Positions 53,658 to 62,299 are shown, counted from the stretch's first letter. The stretch: DNA of 64,000 nt from a candidate division KSB1 bacterium (GCA_034506255.1 JAPDPX010000002.1:62001-126000), one strand, 5' to 3'. Notes: generated by a model not told the origin, from the sequence alone. A program made the numbers and translations.

Positions 53658-55949
53658 ATGTTCGATTTCCTGTTCAAATACAGCCCCGTGGTTTATGAAC
53701 AGGGCCGCTGGCTGCTGCGCGGGCAGCCTTCACTCTTGGCGCTGCTGTTGGGGGTTGCGCTCCTGCTGGTCCTGGTGTGGCTGGCCTACCGTCGCACCAC
53801 TGCACCCTTGTTGCCGCGCTGGCGCGCCGGCCTGATGCTTTTGCGCCTCGCCGCGCTCGCGCTGCTGGCGTTTTGCCTGCTGGAGCCGGCACTCTCGGTG
53901 ACCACGGTGGTTTCGCAAAAGAGCAGCGTTTTGCTGTTGCTCGACAATTCGCAAAGCATGGCGATCGCGGACGGCAGTGGCGGCCGGCGTCGTATCGATC
54001 AAATCGCCGCCTGGCTGGGCGAGGCCTCGCAGGCGAACAGCATGCGTGCGCGCCTGCAGCAAAATTTTCGCCTGGAGGTGCGGCAGTTCAGCAGCGCGGT
54101 GGCCCCGCTGCCGGACGCCGGGCAACTGCAGGCCGGCGGCGCCAGCACCAACCTGGCGCATGCGCTGGAATATGCCGGCCGCCAGGCACAACTGGGCACG
54201 CTCTCGGGCGTGGTGCTGGTCAGTGATGGTGCGGCTTCGGCGGGTGCGGATCCGCTGTCAGCCGCCCGGGCGCTGGTTGCCGCAAAAGTGCCGCTCTTCA
54301 CTGTTGGCGTGGGCACCAAAATCAGCAAGGATGTGCAAATTGCCAAAGTTGACGCGGCGCGCTTGGTGCTGGAAAATGCCATGGTGGAAGTCAACACCCT
54401 GATCCAGGCGCGGGGATATGCCGGCCGGCAGGTGGAGGTGGAATTGCGCGAAGGCGATACAGTCATCAAGCGCCAGCCGCTGGTGCTGCAGGAACGCAGC
54501 ACGCGTGCCACGCTGCAATTCGCACCCCCCCAGCCGGGTTTCGCACATTACCGCGTCAGCCTGCCGCAATTGCCCGGCGAGCTGGTGACGGCCAACAATC
54601 ACAAGAGCTTTTTGCTCGACAGCCGAAACCGCCTCGGCCGCGTGCTCTATGTCGAAGAACTGCATCCCTGGGAATACAAATTCATCGCCCGCGCCGTGGC
54701 AGGTGACCCCGCGCTGCAATTGACCTCGCTGCTGAAAACCGGCACGGACAAATTTCTGCGGCTGGGACTGCGGCACGGCGGCGAGCTGGCCGGCGGTTTT
54801 CCCAAAAGCCGCAGCGAGCTGTTCGGCTATCAGGCGGTGGTGCTGGGCAGCATGCCGGCCTCCTTTTTTTCCACCGAACAACTGCAACTGCTGACCGCCT
54901 TTGTTGCCGAGCGCGGCGGGGGTTTTTTGATGCTCGGCGGCCGCCATGCCTTTGGCCAGGGGGAGTATCAGCGCACGCCGGTGGCAGATTTGTTGCCCGT
55001 GGAGCTGCCGCCGTTTTCTGCCGCCGATGGCCGCGCCATTGCCCCGCAACTGCATGAAGAATTCCGTTTCACGCCCACCGCGGAATATCTCACCAGGCCG
55101 CTGCTGCAGTTGGATGCCGATCCGGTGAAGAACGCCCAGATGTGGGAGAAGCTGCCATTGTTGCAGGGCTACAATCCTCTCGGCCCGGCCAAACCGGGCG
55201 CCACGGTGCTGGCGGTGCATCCGCTGCACCGTCCCGAATCGCCGCGCATCCTGCTCGCCACCCAGCGCTATGGCCGGGGCCGCACCGCCGTGCTCGCCAC
55301 CAGCAGCACCTGGCGCTGGCAAATGCACCTGGATCATCGCGATCAAACCCACGAACGTTTCTGGCGCCAGCTTCTTCACTGGCTCAGCCTGCAGTCCCCT
55401 GATCCGGTGACTGTGGAGTTGGATCGCGAAAGTTTTTCCCCGGGGGAAGATTTGACCCTGCACATCGAAGTGCGCGACAGCGCGTATGTGCCGGTTGCAG
55501 AAGCCGGGGTGTCCGTGAAAATCACCGCGCCCGACGGCGAGGTGGTGACGCTGAACGCCAGCCCCGATCTCTCCGCCGGCGGCGCCCGATATGCCGCCCG
55601 CTATCAAACCACACGGGAGGGCCTGCACACGGTCGAGGTCTTCGCCTACCACCACGCCGGACAATTTCTCGGCAGGGCCGAGACCGCGTTTTTGGTCGAG
55701 CCGTCACAGGCCGAGCTGGCCAACGCGGATTTGCAAACCGCCCTGCTGCAGCGTCTGGCAGAAATCACCGGCGGACGCTATTTTCACATCGACCAGTCAC
55801 AAGACCTGCCCGACGCCATCACGGTGGCGCGCAGTTCTTTTGCGAAACTGACGGAGCACGACATTTGGGATGCCCCCATCTTTTTCCTGCTGCTTGTCGC
55901 CCTGCTTGCCAGCGAGTGGTTCCTGCGCCGCAGCCGGGGTTTGTCGTGA
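53658..55949 (+). CDS. membrane protein with VWA and amidotransferase-like domains
   Basis: 763 residues from ATG 53658. Three TM segments (at about 22-42 and 58-75, and one near the C-terminus), a VWA domain with LLLLDNSQSM (D-x-S-x-S) and a class I amidotransferase-like domain (QAVVLGSMPASFFS, AERGGGFLMLGGRHAFGQGE), followed by a beta-sandwich with VELDRESFSPGEDLTLHIEV. It is related to the BatA-like gene. Stop overlaps the next gene by GTGA. Confidence 0.88.
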   Translation: MFDFLFKYSPVVYEQGRWLLRGQPSLLALLLGVALLLVLVWLAYRRTTAPLLPRWRAGLMLLRLAALALLAFCLLEPALSVTTVVSQKSSVLLLLDNSQSMAIADGSGGRRRIDQIAAWLGEASQANSMRARLQQNFRLEVRQFSSAVAPLPDAGQLQAGGASTNLAHALEYAGRQAQLGTLSGVVLVSDGAASAGADPLSAARALVAAKVPLFTVGVGTKISKDVQIAKVDAARLVLENAMVEVNTLIQARGYAGRQVEVELREGDTVIKRQPLVLQERSTRATLQFAPPQPGFAHYRVSLPQLPGELVTANNHKSFLLDSRNRLGRVLYVEELHPWEYKFIARAVAGDPALQLTSLLKTGTDKFLRLGLRHGGELAGGFPKSRSELFGYQAVVLGSMPASFFSTEQLQLLTAFVAERGGGFLMLGGRHAFGQGEYQRTPVADLLPVELPPFSAADGRAIAPQLHEEFRFTPTAEYLTRPLLQLDADPVKNAQMWEKLPLLQGYNPLGPAKPGATVLAVHPLHRPESPRILLATQRYGRGRTAVLATSSTWRWQMHLDHRDQTHERFWRQLLHWLSLQSPDPVTVELDRESFSPGEDLTLHIEVRDSAYVPVAEAGVSVKITAPDGEVVTLNASPDLSAGGARYAARYQTTREGLHTVEVFAYHHAGQFLGRAETAFLVEPSQAELANADLQTALLQRLAEITGGRYFHIDQSQDLPDAITVARSSFAKLTEHDIWDAPIFFLLLVALLASEWFLRRSRGLS

Positions 55950-57007
55950 ATCTGACAACGCCACCCTCCCGCGGCCGCCACGGCAGCCTTGTTTGCGGGC
56001 GCGGGCTCGCGCTGCTGGCAATGGCGCTGCTGGCGCTGGCCAGTGCCACAACCGCCGTCGCGGAAACGCGCGTGGTCATCATTGCCGGCAAGGGCGGCAG
56101 CGAGAAACACACCGAGCGATTCAGCCGCCTGGCGCTGCAGTTGCATGACGCCTTGATCACACAACATGGCTTTGCCCCGCGGCAAATCATCCTCTTCGCG
56201 GAACCCGAGGTGCGCCTGCCCGCCACCACGCAACCCTGTCGCGCGCAGGAGATTGAAAAAGCCCTTGCCGATCTGTCCGCGACTCTGCAACGGGATGATT
56301 TGCTGGCCGTCGTGCTCTTCGGCCACGGCAGTGATGACGGCACCTTCGCGAAATTCAACCTCGCCGGCCCGGATTTGCGTGATCTTGATTTCGACCGCTT
56401 GCTCAGCCGCCTGCCGTGCCAGCGGCAGATTGTGGTGAATACCACCGCGAGCAGCGCCGGCTTTCTGGCCAAACTCAGCCGCAACGACCGCATTCTGATC
56501 ACCGCCACCCGCAGCGCCGAGGAAAAATACCTCACCGTTTTCCCGGAATTTTTCGTCGCCGCCTTCGTCACCCCCGCGGAAGCCGATCTTGACAAAGATC
56601 AAAAGCTTTCTTTATTGGAAGCATTCGACTATGCCCGTGACCGGGTGGTGCGTTTCTATGAGGAAACCAACCGCCTGCGTCCCGAGCATGCGCTGCTGGA
56701 TGACAATGGCGATGGCGTGGGCAGTGAAATGCCGGGTTTGCATGCCGGCGCCGCCATGTCGATGCCCGATGGACAACTGGCGACACAGACATTCCTGCTG
56801 CCGGAAACTCTCACCCCTGGACCGCGGCTGATCACCGAAGCTGCGGCCGGCGGCCCGCTGGCGCTTGCCAAACAAAAATTGCTCGCGGAGATTGCCGCGC
56901 TCAAAGCCCGCAAGGAAACACTGCCCGCGGCGGAGTATGAGCGCCAAATCGAAGCGCTGTTCATTCAGCTCGCGAAGCTGAATCGCGAAATTCGGGCGGG
57001 GAAGTGA
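55946..57007 (+). CDS. secreted caspase/C13-like protein lacking the catalytic cysteine
   Basis: 353 residues from a GTG at 55946 that overlaps the upstream stop (GTGA), a sign of coupled translation. Signal peptide, then a caspase-like fold: ETRVVIIAGKGGSEKHTERF, LAVVLFGHGSDDG (the catalytic His position), RQIVVNTTASSAGFLA (where C-S-G would be expected) and ILITATRSAEEKYLTVFPEF. The Cys is Ala-Ser here, so it is unlikely to be a protease. The role in the block is unknown, perhaps a binding module. Confidence 0.72.
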   Translation: MNLTTPPSRGRHGSLVCGRGLALLAMALLALASATTAVAETRVVIIAGKGGSEKHTERFSRLALQLHDALITQHGFAPRQIILFAEPEVRLPATTQPCRAQEIEKALADLSATLQRDDLLAVVLFGHGSDDGTFAKFNLAGPDLRDLDFDRLLSRLPCQRQIVVNTTASSAGFLAKLSRNDRILITATRSAEEKYLTVFPEFFVAAFVTPAEADLDKDQKLSLLEAFDYARDRVVRFYEETNRLRPEHALLDDNGDGVGSEMPGLHAGAAMSMPDGQLATQTFLLPETLTPGPRLITEAAAGGPLALAKQKLLAEIAALKARKETLPAAEYERQIEALFIQLAKLNREIRAGK

Positions 57008-57081
57008 CGCCTGCACAACCCGATGAGACCGCTGGCAGCGGGGATGATCTGCGAATCACTCCCGGCGGGGGGAGTATTCTG

Positions 57082-57122
57082 CTGAAAATAATGCCCCCGG
57101 TTACGGGTGGGCACGCAGCGCA
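57082..57122 (+). repeat. dispersed intergenic repeat, copy B
   Basis: 28 of 41 bases are identical to 30423-30463, with the ACGCAGCGCA end identical. It lies in the 57008-57369 gap between the caspase-like gene and the GH130-like gene; nothing else is recognised in that gap. Confidence 0.5.
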
Positions 57123-57369
57123 GCCCAAGGGTCTGCGCCACATTTCCTGAAAATGCCGCGAAGATCTTGGGGGAACACTGATTTTTCCGAATCGTCACCG
57201 CATGAACGATCTGTGTAAATCAATATCAATCTCCGTCCGATAAACTTGTTGGCGCCATGATCCGGAAAAAACACCAGGCGCGAAAATTTTGTCGTGCAGG
57301 TTTCCTGCCTGCCTGGTTTGCCGCGTGAAAGTTTGCATTACGGATTCCATTCAAGGACTCGACGGACTC

Positions 57370-58362
57370 ATGAAACCAAAACTTTGTTACCGACTCCACC
57401 GCGCGGCCCGCACGGTTTTTTTATGCCTGTTCGTGGCATCGGGCGGGACGCTTGCCCAACACGTGCGTCTGCCGTTTCTCCCTTTGCAGCCTTATGAGGG
57501 CAACCCCATACTGCGGCCGCTCGGCACGACCTGGGAGGCCGCAGCGGCCACGAATCCCGCCGCGGTGGTGAAAGACACCACCATCTATCTCTTCTACCAA
57601 GCCAAAGACCGCAGCGGGGCCGGCCGCTGGCATGGCACCTCGCGCATCGGCCTGGCCACCAGCGTGAACGGCCTGCAGTTCACGCGGGAATCGCAGCCGG
57701 TGATGGTGCCGACCCACGACTATGAAACCCCCGGTGGCTGTGAAAATCCGCATCTGGTGGAGATCGAGGGGGTTTACTATCTCACCTATGATGCCTTCGA
57801 CAGTGTGACCAGAAGACTGGCGCTGGCTTCTTCGCGCGATTTGCGGCACTGGATCAAACACGGCCTGGTTTTCCCGGAGGAAAAGGAGAGCAGCCACGGC
57901 GTGATCGCACCGCAAAAGAGCAATGGTCGCTATTTCATGTATTTCAGCGATGGCAAAAACCTGCGCCTCGCCTATTCGGAAAACCTGCTGGTGTGGCAGG
58001 CCGAGGCCACGCCGGTGATGCAGCCGCGGCCCGGCAAATTCGATGAACTTGCCGTCGCGCCGGCGTTTTCACCGGTGCTCATCGGGTCCGAGATGGTGTT
58101 GTTTTACAACGGGCTTGATCCGGCGCGGCGTTCGCAACCCGGCCAGGCGGTGTTTGCACTGGCCAATCCGGGGCAAGTCCTGCTGCGCAGCGAACGGCCG
58201 TATCTGAGCCCATTGCCATGGCATGCCGATGAGTCGGCGGTCAGGCTTTCCGCGCTGGTGCGGCTGAAGGAGGAATATTTTCTTTACTTCGGAATCAATG
58301 AAGAAACGGTGGGCGTGGCGGTGAGCCAGGAGCTGGCGGCGGCCATTCGTGCACAGAAATAG
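57370..58362 (+). CDS. secreted GH130-like glycoside phosphorylase/hydrolase
   Basis: 330 residues from ATG 57370, the start of a signal peptide. A five-bladed beta-propeller pattern: EGNPILRPLGTTWEAAAATN, IYLFYQAKDRSG, GGCENPHLVEIEGVYYLTYD, and APQKSNGRYFMYFSDGKNLR. This matches glycoside family 130 and its relatives that act on beta-mannosides. A secreted form may hydrolyse rather than phosphorolyse. Single gene. Confidence 0.8.
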   Translation: MKPKLCYRLHRAARTVFLCLFVASGGTLAQHVRLPFLPLQPYEGNPILRPLGTTWEAAAATNPAAVVKDTTIYLFYQAKDRSGAGRWHGTSRIGLATSVNGLQFTRESQPVMVPTHDYETPGGCENPHLVEIEGVYYLTYDAFDSVTRRLALASSRDLRHWIKHGLVFPEEKESSHGVIAPQKSNGRYFMYFSDGKNLRLAYSENLLVWQAEATPVMQPRPGKFDELAVAPAFSPVLIGSEMVLFYNGLDPARRSQPGQAVFALANPGQVLLRSERPYLSPLPWHADESAVRLSALVRLKEEYFLYFGINEETVGVAVSQELAAAIRAQK

Positions 58363-58594
58363 TTCGACGATCTCGGGTCAAAAGAAGCCGCTTCTGAGGC
58401 TGATGGTTTTTCAACTCATCCACACCATGAAGCTTCTTTCTCTCTTTCTTTTCAAGAGATGAGGTGGGGCGGGTCTGTGGGCTTTCACAAAACTCAAGGT
58501 TTCGACATCAGACAAAAAATCCTCCCACGAAAACGAAGTCCCGTTAGTGGGTCAGGCGCCGCGTGAAGCCCTCGCAAGACGGCAGGCACGCGCT

Positions 58595-59350
58595 TCACCA
58601 CCAGCGCCGCAAGCCCGCCAGCAGCCGGCGCCACGGACTTGCGGCGGTCTCCTCGGAATGCCGGTCAAATACGGTTTCAATTTCAACCACCAGGGCCGCG
58701 GCCTTTTTCTGCTCGAGCCGGATATTTTCCTGGCCGGCGGCCTCCACCAGGAGATAATCGCACGCCTCGCTGTCCGCCCCGCGAAAGCAGCCCGCCAAAT
58801 CGCGCACCGGATCCACCACCAGCGCGACATGATAGTCCTGGCCATAAAACAACCGCTGGTTGGCGCGATCGGTCTCCGACATGAACACGCCGAAATTGGG
58901 ATGGGAATGATACCAGCCGATTTTGCGCGTCGTGCCGCGGCTGTCCTTCCAAATCCGGTCAACCTCCTCATTCAAGCGGTGAAACTCGCGGATGGAAACT
59001 TCGACGCTGGCCAGGCTGGCGTGGGTGTCCTGTGCCGGCACCGCCTCCTGCAGATGGATCCACAAGAGTTGCCGGGCCGGATCAACATAGGCATTGCCCA
59101 GCAGCAAACCGAAGCACTCCCGGGTGGGATCACGCCGGGCATGCTGCCTCACCTTTTCGAAGGTATGCTGCTCGATGTAAACCTGCGGGCTGCTGCCTGC
59201 CGCCGGTTGCGGCCATTCGGCGGGAATGCTGCGCGGCTGTGGCTGGTAGGAGCGGCGTTCCTTGACGCGGAAGTGGCCGGGCGAGTGCTGTGCACGACGC
59301 AGCCAGAAACGCAGCCGCCGGCGCAGATGGCGAAGCAGATGCCGCTTCAT
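58595..59350 (-). CDS. JAMM/JAB isopeptidase (deubiquitinase-like)
   Basis: 251 residues from ATG 59350 with GGAAG upstream; the longer frame is not supported. A basic N-terminus (MKRHLLRHLRRRLRFWLRR) may bind lipids or nucleic acid. The JAMM metalloprotease core has E78 (RECFGLLLG) and H148-S-H150-x7-S158-x2-D161 (WYHSHPNFGVFMSETD), the full EXnHSHX7SXXD zinc site. Such enzymes release or mature ubiquitin-like proteins. It is the last gene of the E3-E1-Ubl-E2-JAB operon, 147 bases after the E2 stop. Likely role: cleave the tail after GG of the Ubl and remove it from targets. Confidence 0.92.
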   Translation of the reverse strand: MKRHLLRHLRRRLRFWLRRAQHSPGHFRVKERRSYQPQPRSIPAEWPQPAAGSSPQVYIEQHTFEKVRQHARRDPTRECFGLLLGNAYVDPARQLLWIHLQEAVPAQDTHASLASVEVSIREFHRLNEEVDRIWKDSRGTTRKIGWYHSHPNFGVFMSETDRANQRLFYGQDYHVALVVDPVRDLAGCFRGADSEACDYLLVEAAGQENIRLEQKKAAALVVEIETVFDRHSEETAASPWRRLLAGLRRWW

Positions 59351-59497
59351 GGCGTCACTTCCGTTGCCGCCGGCCGCGGCTGGCAGCCGTGAGCGGTGCG
59401 AGCTCCCGGCGCTGCCTGGGTGACCGGGAAGATGGTGCGGGAGAGGACGGGGTGCGGTTGGAACTGCAGGCAACGAAGGTCGCGAAGCATGGGATGA
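59351..59497 (-). other. 147-base gap inside the ubiquitin-like operon
   Basis: The only sizeable gap in this operon, between the E2 stop and the JAB ATG. GC-rich with no open frame of its own that I can support. It could hold a secondary promoter for the JAB gene. Confidence 0.4.
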
Positions 59498-60001
59498 TCA
59501 AAACTTGCTGGAAGCCGGTTTCGCGTGAAAGAGTTTGGTCTCCGCCAGATCCGGCAGACTGCTGTGATCCACCGGCACGGCCTGACGGTTTTGTTGGAAC
59601 CACTCCAGCGCCTCGCGATTGGCGGGGCTGCGGGGATCGATCAGCTCCGGCCGGAACTGAATGTATTTCGCCAGCCGCAAACAAAACGCCGCCAGCCCCT
59701 CCTCCGGCGAGTATTGCCCGATGCAAACGTTGCCGTTTTTGAAAACGTGCGGATGAAACAGCACCGGCCGCGAGACGAATTTCGCCAGCGGCGGCTTGTC
59801 GGGATATTCCGCCAGCAGCTTGATCACCACGGTGTGTCCCTTCTGCGTGGTTGCCGGGCCGATCATGCCGACCAGATCGAATTCGACGACATAGCGCTCC
59901 GGCGGCCAGCGATGGTCGCCCTCCTGCCAGCGAATAAGCGAGCCGCGCAGGGTTTGCATGGTGTAGTAGTCGTTTTGCAGCCGCACCAGCCGGGAAATCA
60001 T
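59498..60001 (-). CDS. E2 ubiquitin-conjugating enzyme-like (UBC fold)
   Basis: 167 residues from ATG 60001 with GGAGG eight bases upstream. UBC features: a basic first helix (MISRLVRLQNDYYTM), strands YVVEFDLVGM and HTVVIKLLAEYPDKPPLAKF (the YPxxPP turn), then HPHVFKNGNVCIGQ, in which HPH stands for the HPN motif and C93 is the active-site cysteine, followed by a C-terminal helix region with SPANREALEWFQQN. The E2 accepts Ubl from E1 and passes it to targets. It lies 16 bases after the Ubl stop. Confidence 0.93.
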   Translation of the reverse strand: MISRLVRLQNDYYTMQTLRGSLIRWQEGDHRWPPERYVVEFDLVGMIGPATTQKGHTVVIKLLAEYPDKPPLAKFVSRPVLFHPHVFKNGNVCIGQYSPEEGLAAFCLRLAKYIQFRPELIDPRSPANREALEWFQQNRQAVPVDHSSLPDLAETKLFHAKPASSKF

Positions 60002-60017
60002 GATCGTGCCTCCGCAG

Positions 60018-60305
60018 TCAAAATCGGTTTGGGAGAGGCGCCGTGCCGCCACGCTGCACCACGGCGATGCGAATCCGGTCACCGGCCTGCACGCCCAAAT
60101 CGGCCAGGGTCTGCCCCTCCCCCAGCTCTCCTTTGCCCTTGATGGTCAGGCCGTATTCTTCGTTTTCATTTGACAGCGGCGGAATGAATTCGACCTGAAT
60201 CAAATTTTCAACCAGCTCCTCGCGCGTCATGTCGGCGGAGACCTCGACGTCCATTTCCGAGTCGTCACTCACGTTGATGAAGGTGAGATTGATGGTTTCG
60301 GCCAT
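60018..60305 (-). CDS. ubiquitin-like beta-grasp protein
   Basis: 95 residues, ATG at 60305 with AGGAG upstream. A beta-grasp pattern like YukD/EsaB or ubiquitin: INLTFINVSDDSEMDVEVSA, an alpha helix with TREELVENLIQ, and LTIKGKGELGEGQTLADLGV, then DRIRIAVVQRGG. The diglycine (G86-G87) is followed by a tail TAPLPNRF, so a processing step would be needed to expose GG. Starts 26 bases after the E1 stop. Confidence 0.9.
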   Translation of the reverse strand: MAETINLTFINVSDDSEMDVEVSADMTREELVENLIQVEFIPPLSNENEEYGLTIKGKGELGEGQTLADLGVQAGDRIRIAVVQRGGTAPLPNRF

Positions 60306-60331
60306 TCCTTAGCTCCTGAGCATCTGCTGAA

Positions 60332-61588
60332 TCATGAAAGTCGTCTCGCAAGATCGGGCAACGCTTCGTGAAGGTCATCGGCAAGCTCGAAATAGTGCCA
60401 GCCGCCCCGGCAGTCCTGCACGTCATAAACATGCAGGCTGGGAAAGCCCAATTGTTCGAGGGGGAGGTCTTGCAGAGGGGGTTGGTCGCCGGTGGCATCT
60501 GCTTCCAACACCTCCAGGCTGTCGCCCAAGTAGTGCAAGTGCAGCCCCTCGCGGTCGCCCGGCCTGCGGCACCAGTGGCACTGCAGCTCCTCGTTGTGCA
60601 GGCGGTACAGCGGCCGGCGGATGGGACTGTACCGGCCGCAGCGCAGGCACTCAACGCCCGCCACAAAGCTGCCGGGAAATTTGACCGTGGCCCCCTCCAG
60701 GCCGGCAGCCTGCAGGCGTGCCAGCAGGCCACGCAGTGTACAGGTGCGGCGGCTGCCGGCGAGCGTGGCAATGTCCGGCAGGGGCCGCAGCGCTTCACAC
60801 TCGCAATGCGGCCTGCGGAAGACCGTGGTGGTGTCGAAATAAGGCCGGCTGCCACTGCCGTCGTACTGCAGGCGCACGCCGTTGAGTGGCAGGCGCTGGT
60901 GCAGCCACTTGAGCGCCAGCTCGCATTGCAACGCGGCAATCAGCGCCGAGCTCACCTGCACCGTGGCGAGCCGGCCCTGGGCATGGCTGCGGCGCAGCGT
61001 CTGAAAGCAGGAATCGTAGCGCGCCCGGGCTGCGGCGCGCTCGCGCCTGGTGGTGGCGCAACTGAAGCAGGAGGGGAAGGGCGGTTGAAACACGTAAACG
61101 CTGCCCGCCAGCTCGCGGATGCCGCCGTCGATCAAAGGCCGGCCGGTAAGCAGGCAGGCCCGGTTCACTGCCAGCCGTGCTTCGAGGTTGTCCAGGCAGC
61201 CGAGCACCACATCGACACGGCGATAGAGCCCCAGCCCGACTTCCCACACCAGGTCGGCGTCGAGCGCTTCGAGGCAGGCGGAAGGTTCGACGTTGAGCGC
61301 GTTGCCGCGTTGCGCCGCCACCACTGCCTTGCGCCTGCCGAGATCCTCCCGGCGAAACAAGGCGGTGCGGCTGAGATTGGAGATTTCAATGGTGTCGCAA
61401 TCGACCACCACCATGTAGCCGATTCCCACCAGCGCCAGGTTTTTGATGACTTCATTGCCGAGCGCGCCGGCGCCCACAATCATCACCCGCGCCTGGCGCA
61501 ACTTGTCCTGGCTCCACCAACTGATTCTCTCCTGGCGGTCGGTGACACTCTCCACCGGACGCGCACTGGTTCTCACATGAAAGGCCAT
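60332..61588 (-). CDS. ThiF/E1-type activating enzyme
   Basis: 418 residues from ATG 61588; a TTG at 61612 would add eight. The adenylation domain has VMIVGAGALGNEVIKNLALV, VVDCDTIEISNLSR (the R-motif), RKAVVAA and LGCLDNLEARLAVNRAC. Two Cys pairs (C174/C177 and C262/C264) may bind zinc, C194 (YDSCF) is a candidate active-site cysteine. A C-terminal extension of about 180 residues holds a zinc-ribbon-like set C314-x2-C317...C337-x2-C340. The enzyme would adenylate the Ubl C-terminus and load it as a thioester. Third-largest part of the operon by length of known domain, it lies 33 bases after the RING gene stop. Confidence 0.93.
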   Translation of the reverse strand: MAFHVRTSARPVESVTDRQERISWWSQDKLRQARVMIVGAGALGNEVIKNLALVGIGYMVVVDCDTIEISNLSRTALFRREDLGRRKAVVAAQRGNALNVEPSACLEALDADLVWEVGLGLYRRVDVVLGCLDNLEARLAVNRACLLTGRPLIDGGIRELAGSVYVFQPPFPSCFSCATTRRERAAARARYDSCFQTLRRSHAQGRLATVQVSSALIAALQCELALKWLHQRLPLNGVRLQYDGSGSRPYFDTTTVFRRPHCECEALRPLPDIATLAGSRRTCTLRGLLARLQAAGLEGATVKFPGSFVAGVECLRCGRYSPIRRPLYRLHNEELQCHWCRRPGDREGLHLHYLGDSLEVLEADATGDQPPLQDLPLEQLGFPSLHVYDVQDCRGGWHYFELADDLHEALPDLARRLS

Positions 61589-61621
61589 GCCGCTTCGCGT
61601 CTTTGTTTGCAAGGGCGTGAA

Positions 61622-62128
61622 TCAGGCGACGTGATGGGCGCGATTGGAGTGGCAGCGAAAACAGCGTTGCGTGCCGCTGCGATGGTGCCAGCAATTGGCA
61701 TGATAAAGCTGGCCACACCGCCGGTTGCTGCACCGCACCCAGCCCGGCAGGACGATCCGTTTCTGCCGGGCTTCATTGTGCGCCAGTCGCTGCGGGGCGA
61801 AGAGGCGCAAGACGGCAGCGGACCAGCGCAGCATATGCAACCGCAAGAGTTGTGCCCAATAGCGCTCACCATGCGAATAGGGATCCTCGGTGATCAAGTG
61901 GCGGCAGTAGGAGCAAATCTTCTGGTCACGCAGTCGCTGCACACGCGCCGGCAGTTTGGGAATGCTTTCCTTTGCGCGCAGCGGGCCGGTCACCCGCACG
62001 GCGGTGCGGCTCGGCCGCGCAATTGGCCTGAAAATACGCCTCTCCTGCACGATGCTTCCATAAGGCCGGCGCGGCAAACCGCCCGCCGGCGGATTGTTCA
62101 ACCCTGTCATGCCCGCCAGACATTTCAT
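61622..62128 (-). CDS. RING-like zinc-finger protein, E3 ligase candidate
   Basis: 168 residues from ATG 62128; M7 at 62110 is the alternative and neither has an ideal ribosome-binding site. The first 65 residues are basic and Pro-rich. Eight ligands fit a treble-clef/RING pattern: C72-x2-C75, C133-x4-C138, H143-x2-C146, C156-x2-C159 (VRCSNRRCGQLYHANCWHHR; CFRC). The YHxxCW element is typical of RING and related prokaryotic domains. The 57-residue loop between the first and second pairs is longer than in classic RINGs and carries a hydrophobic helix (WAQLLRLHMLRWSAAVLRLF). First gene of the operon. Confidence 0.75.
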   Translation of the reverse strand: MKCLAGMTGLNNPPAGGLPRRPYGSIVQERRIFRPIARPSRTAVRVTGPLRAKESIPKLPARVQRLRDQKICSYCRHLITEDPYSHGERYWAQLLRLHMLRWSAAVLRLFAPQRLAHNEARQKRIVLPGWVRCSNRRCGQLYHANCWHHRSGTQRCFRCHSNRAHHVA

Positions 62129-62299
62129 GACCTCGAATACTACGCACCATGTTTGCCAGTTGCAGAGGGCCTCCTGCCGGCGGGTGCAGATTCCAGCTTC
62201 TGCACCCGTCATGGCATGAGGGTACATCCCCGGCACATTTTTCCTTCGACTCGATTTCATCGCTGCCCAGGGAAGGGCCGGCAAAGAAGCCTCTGTGAT

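Noticed and set aside
58595..62128. Thiamine or molybdopterin biosynthesis cluster (ThiF/MoeB with ThiS/MoaD)
   Set aside because: ThiS and MoaD end in GG with no tail and do not pair with UBC-fold E2 or RING proteins; no thi or moa genes are here.
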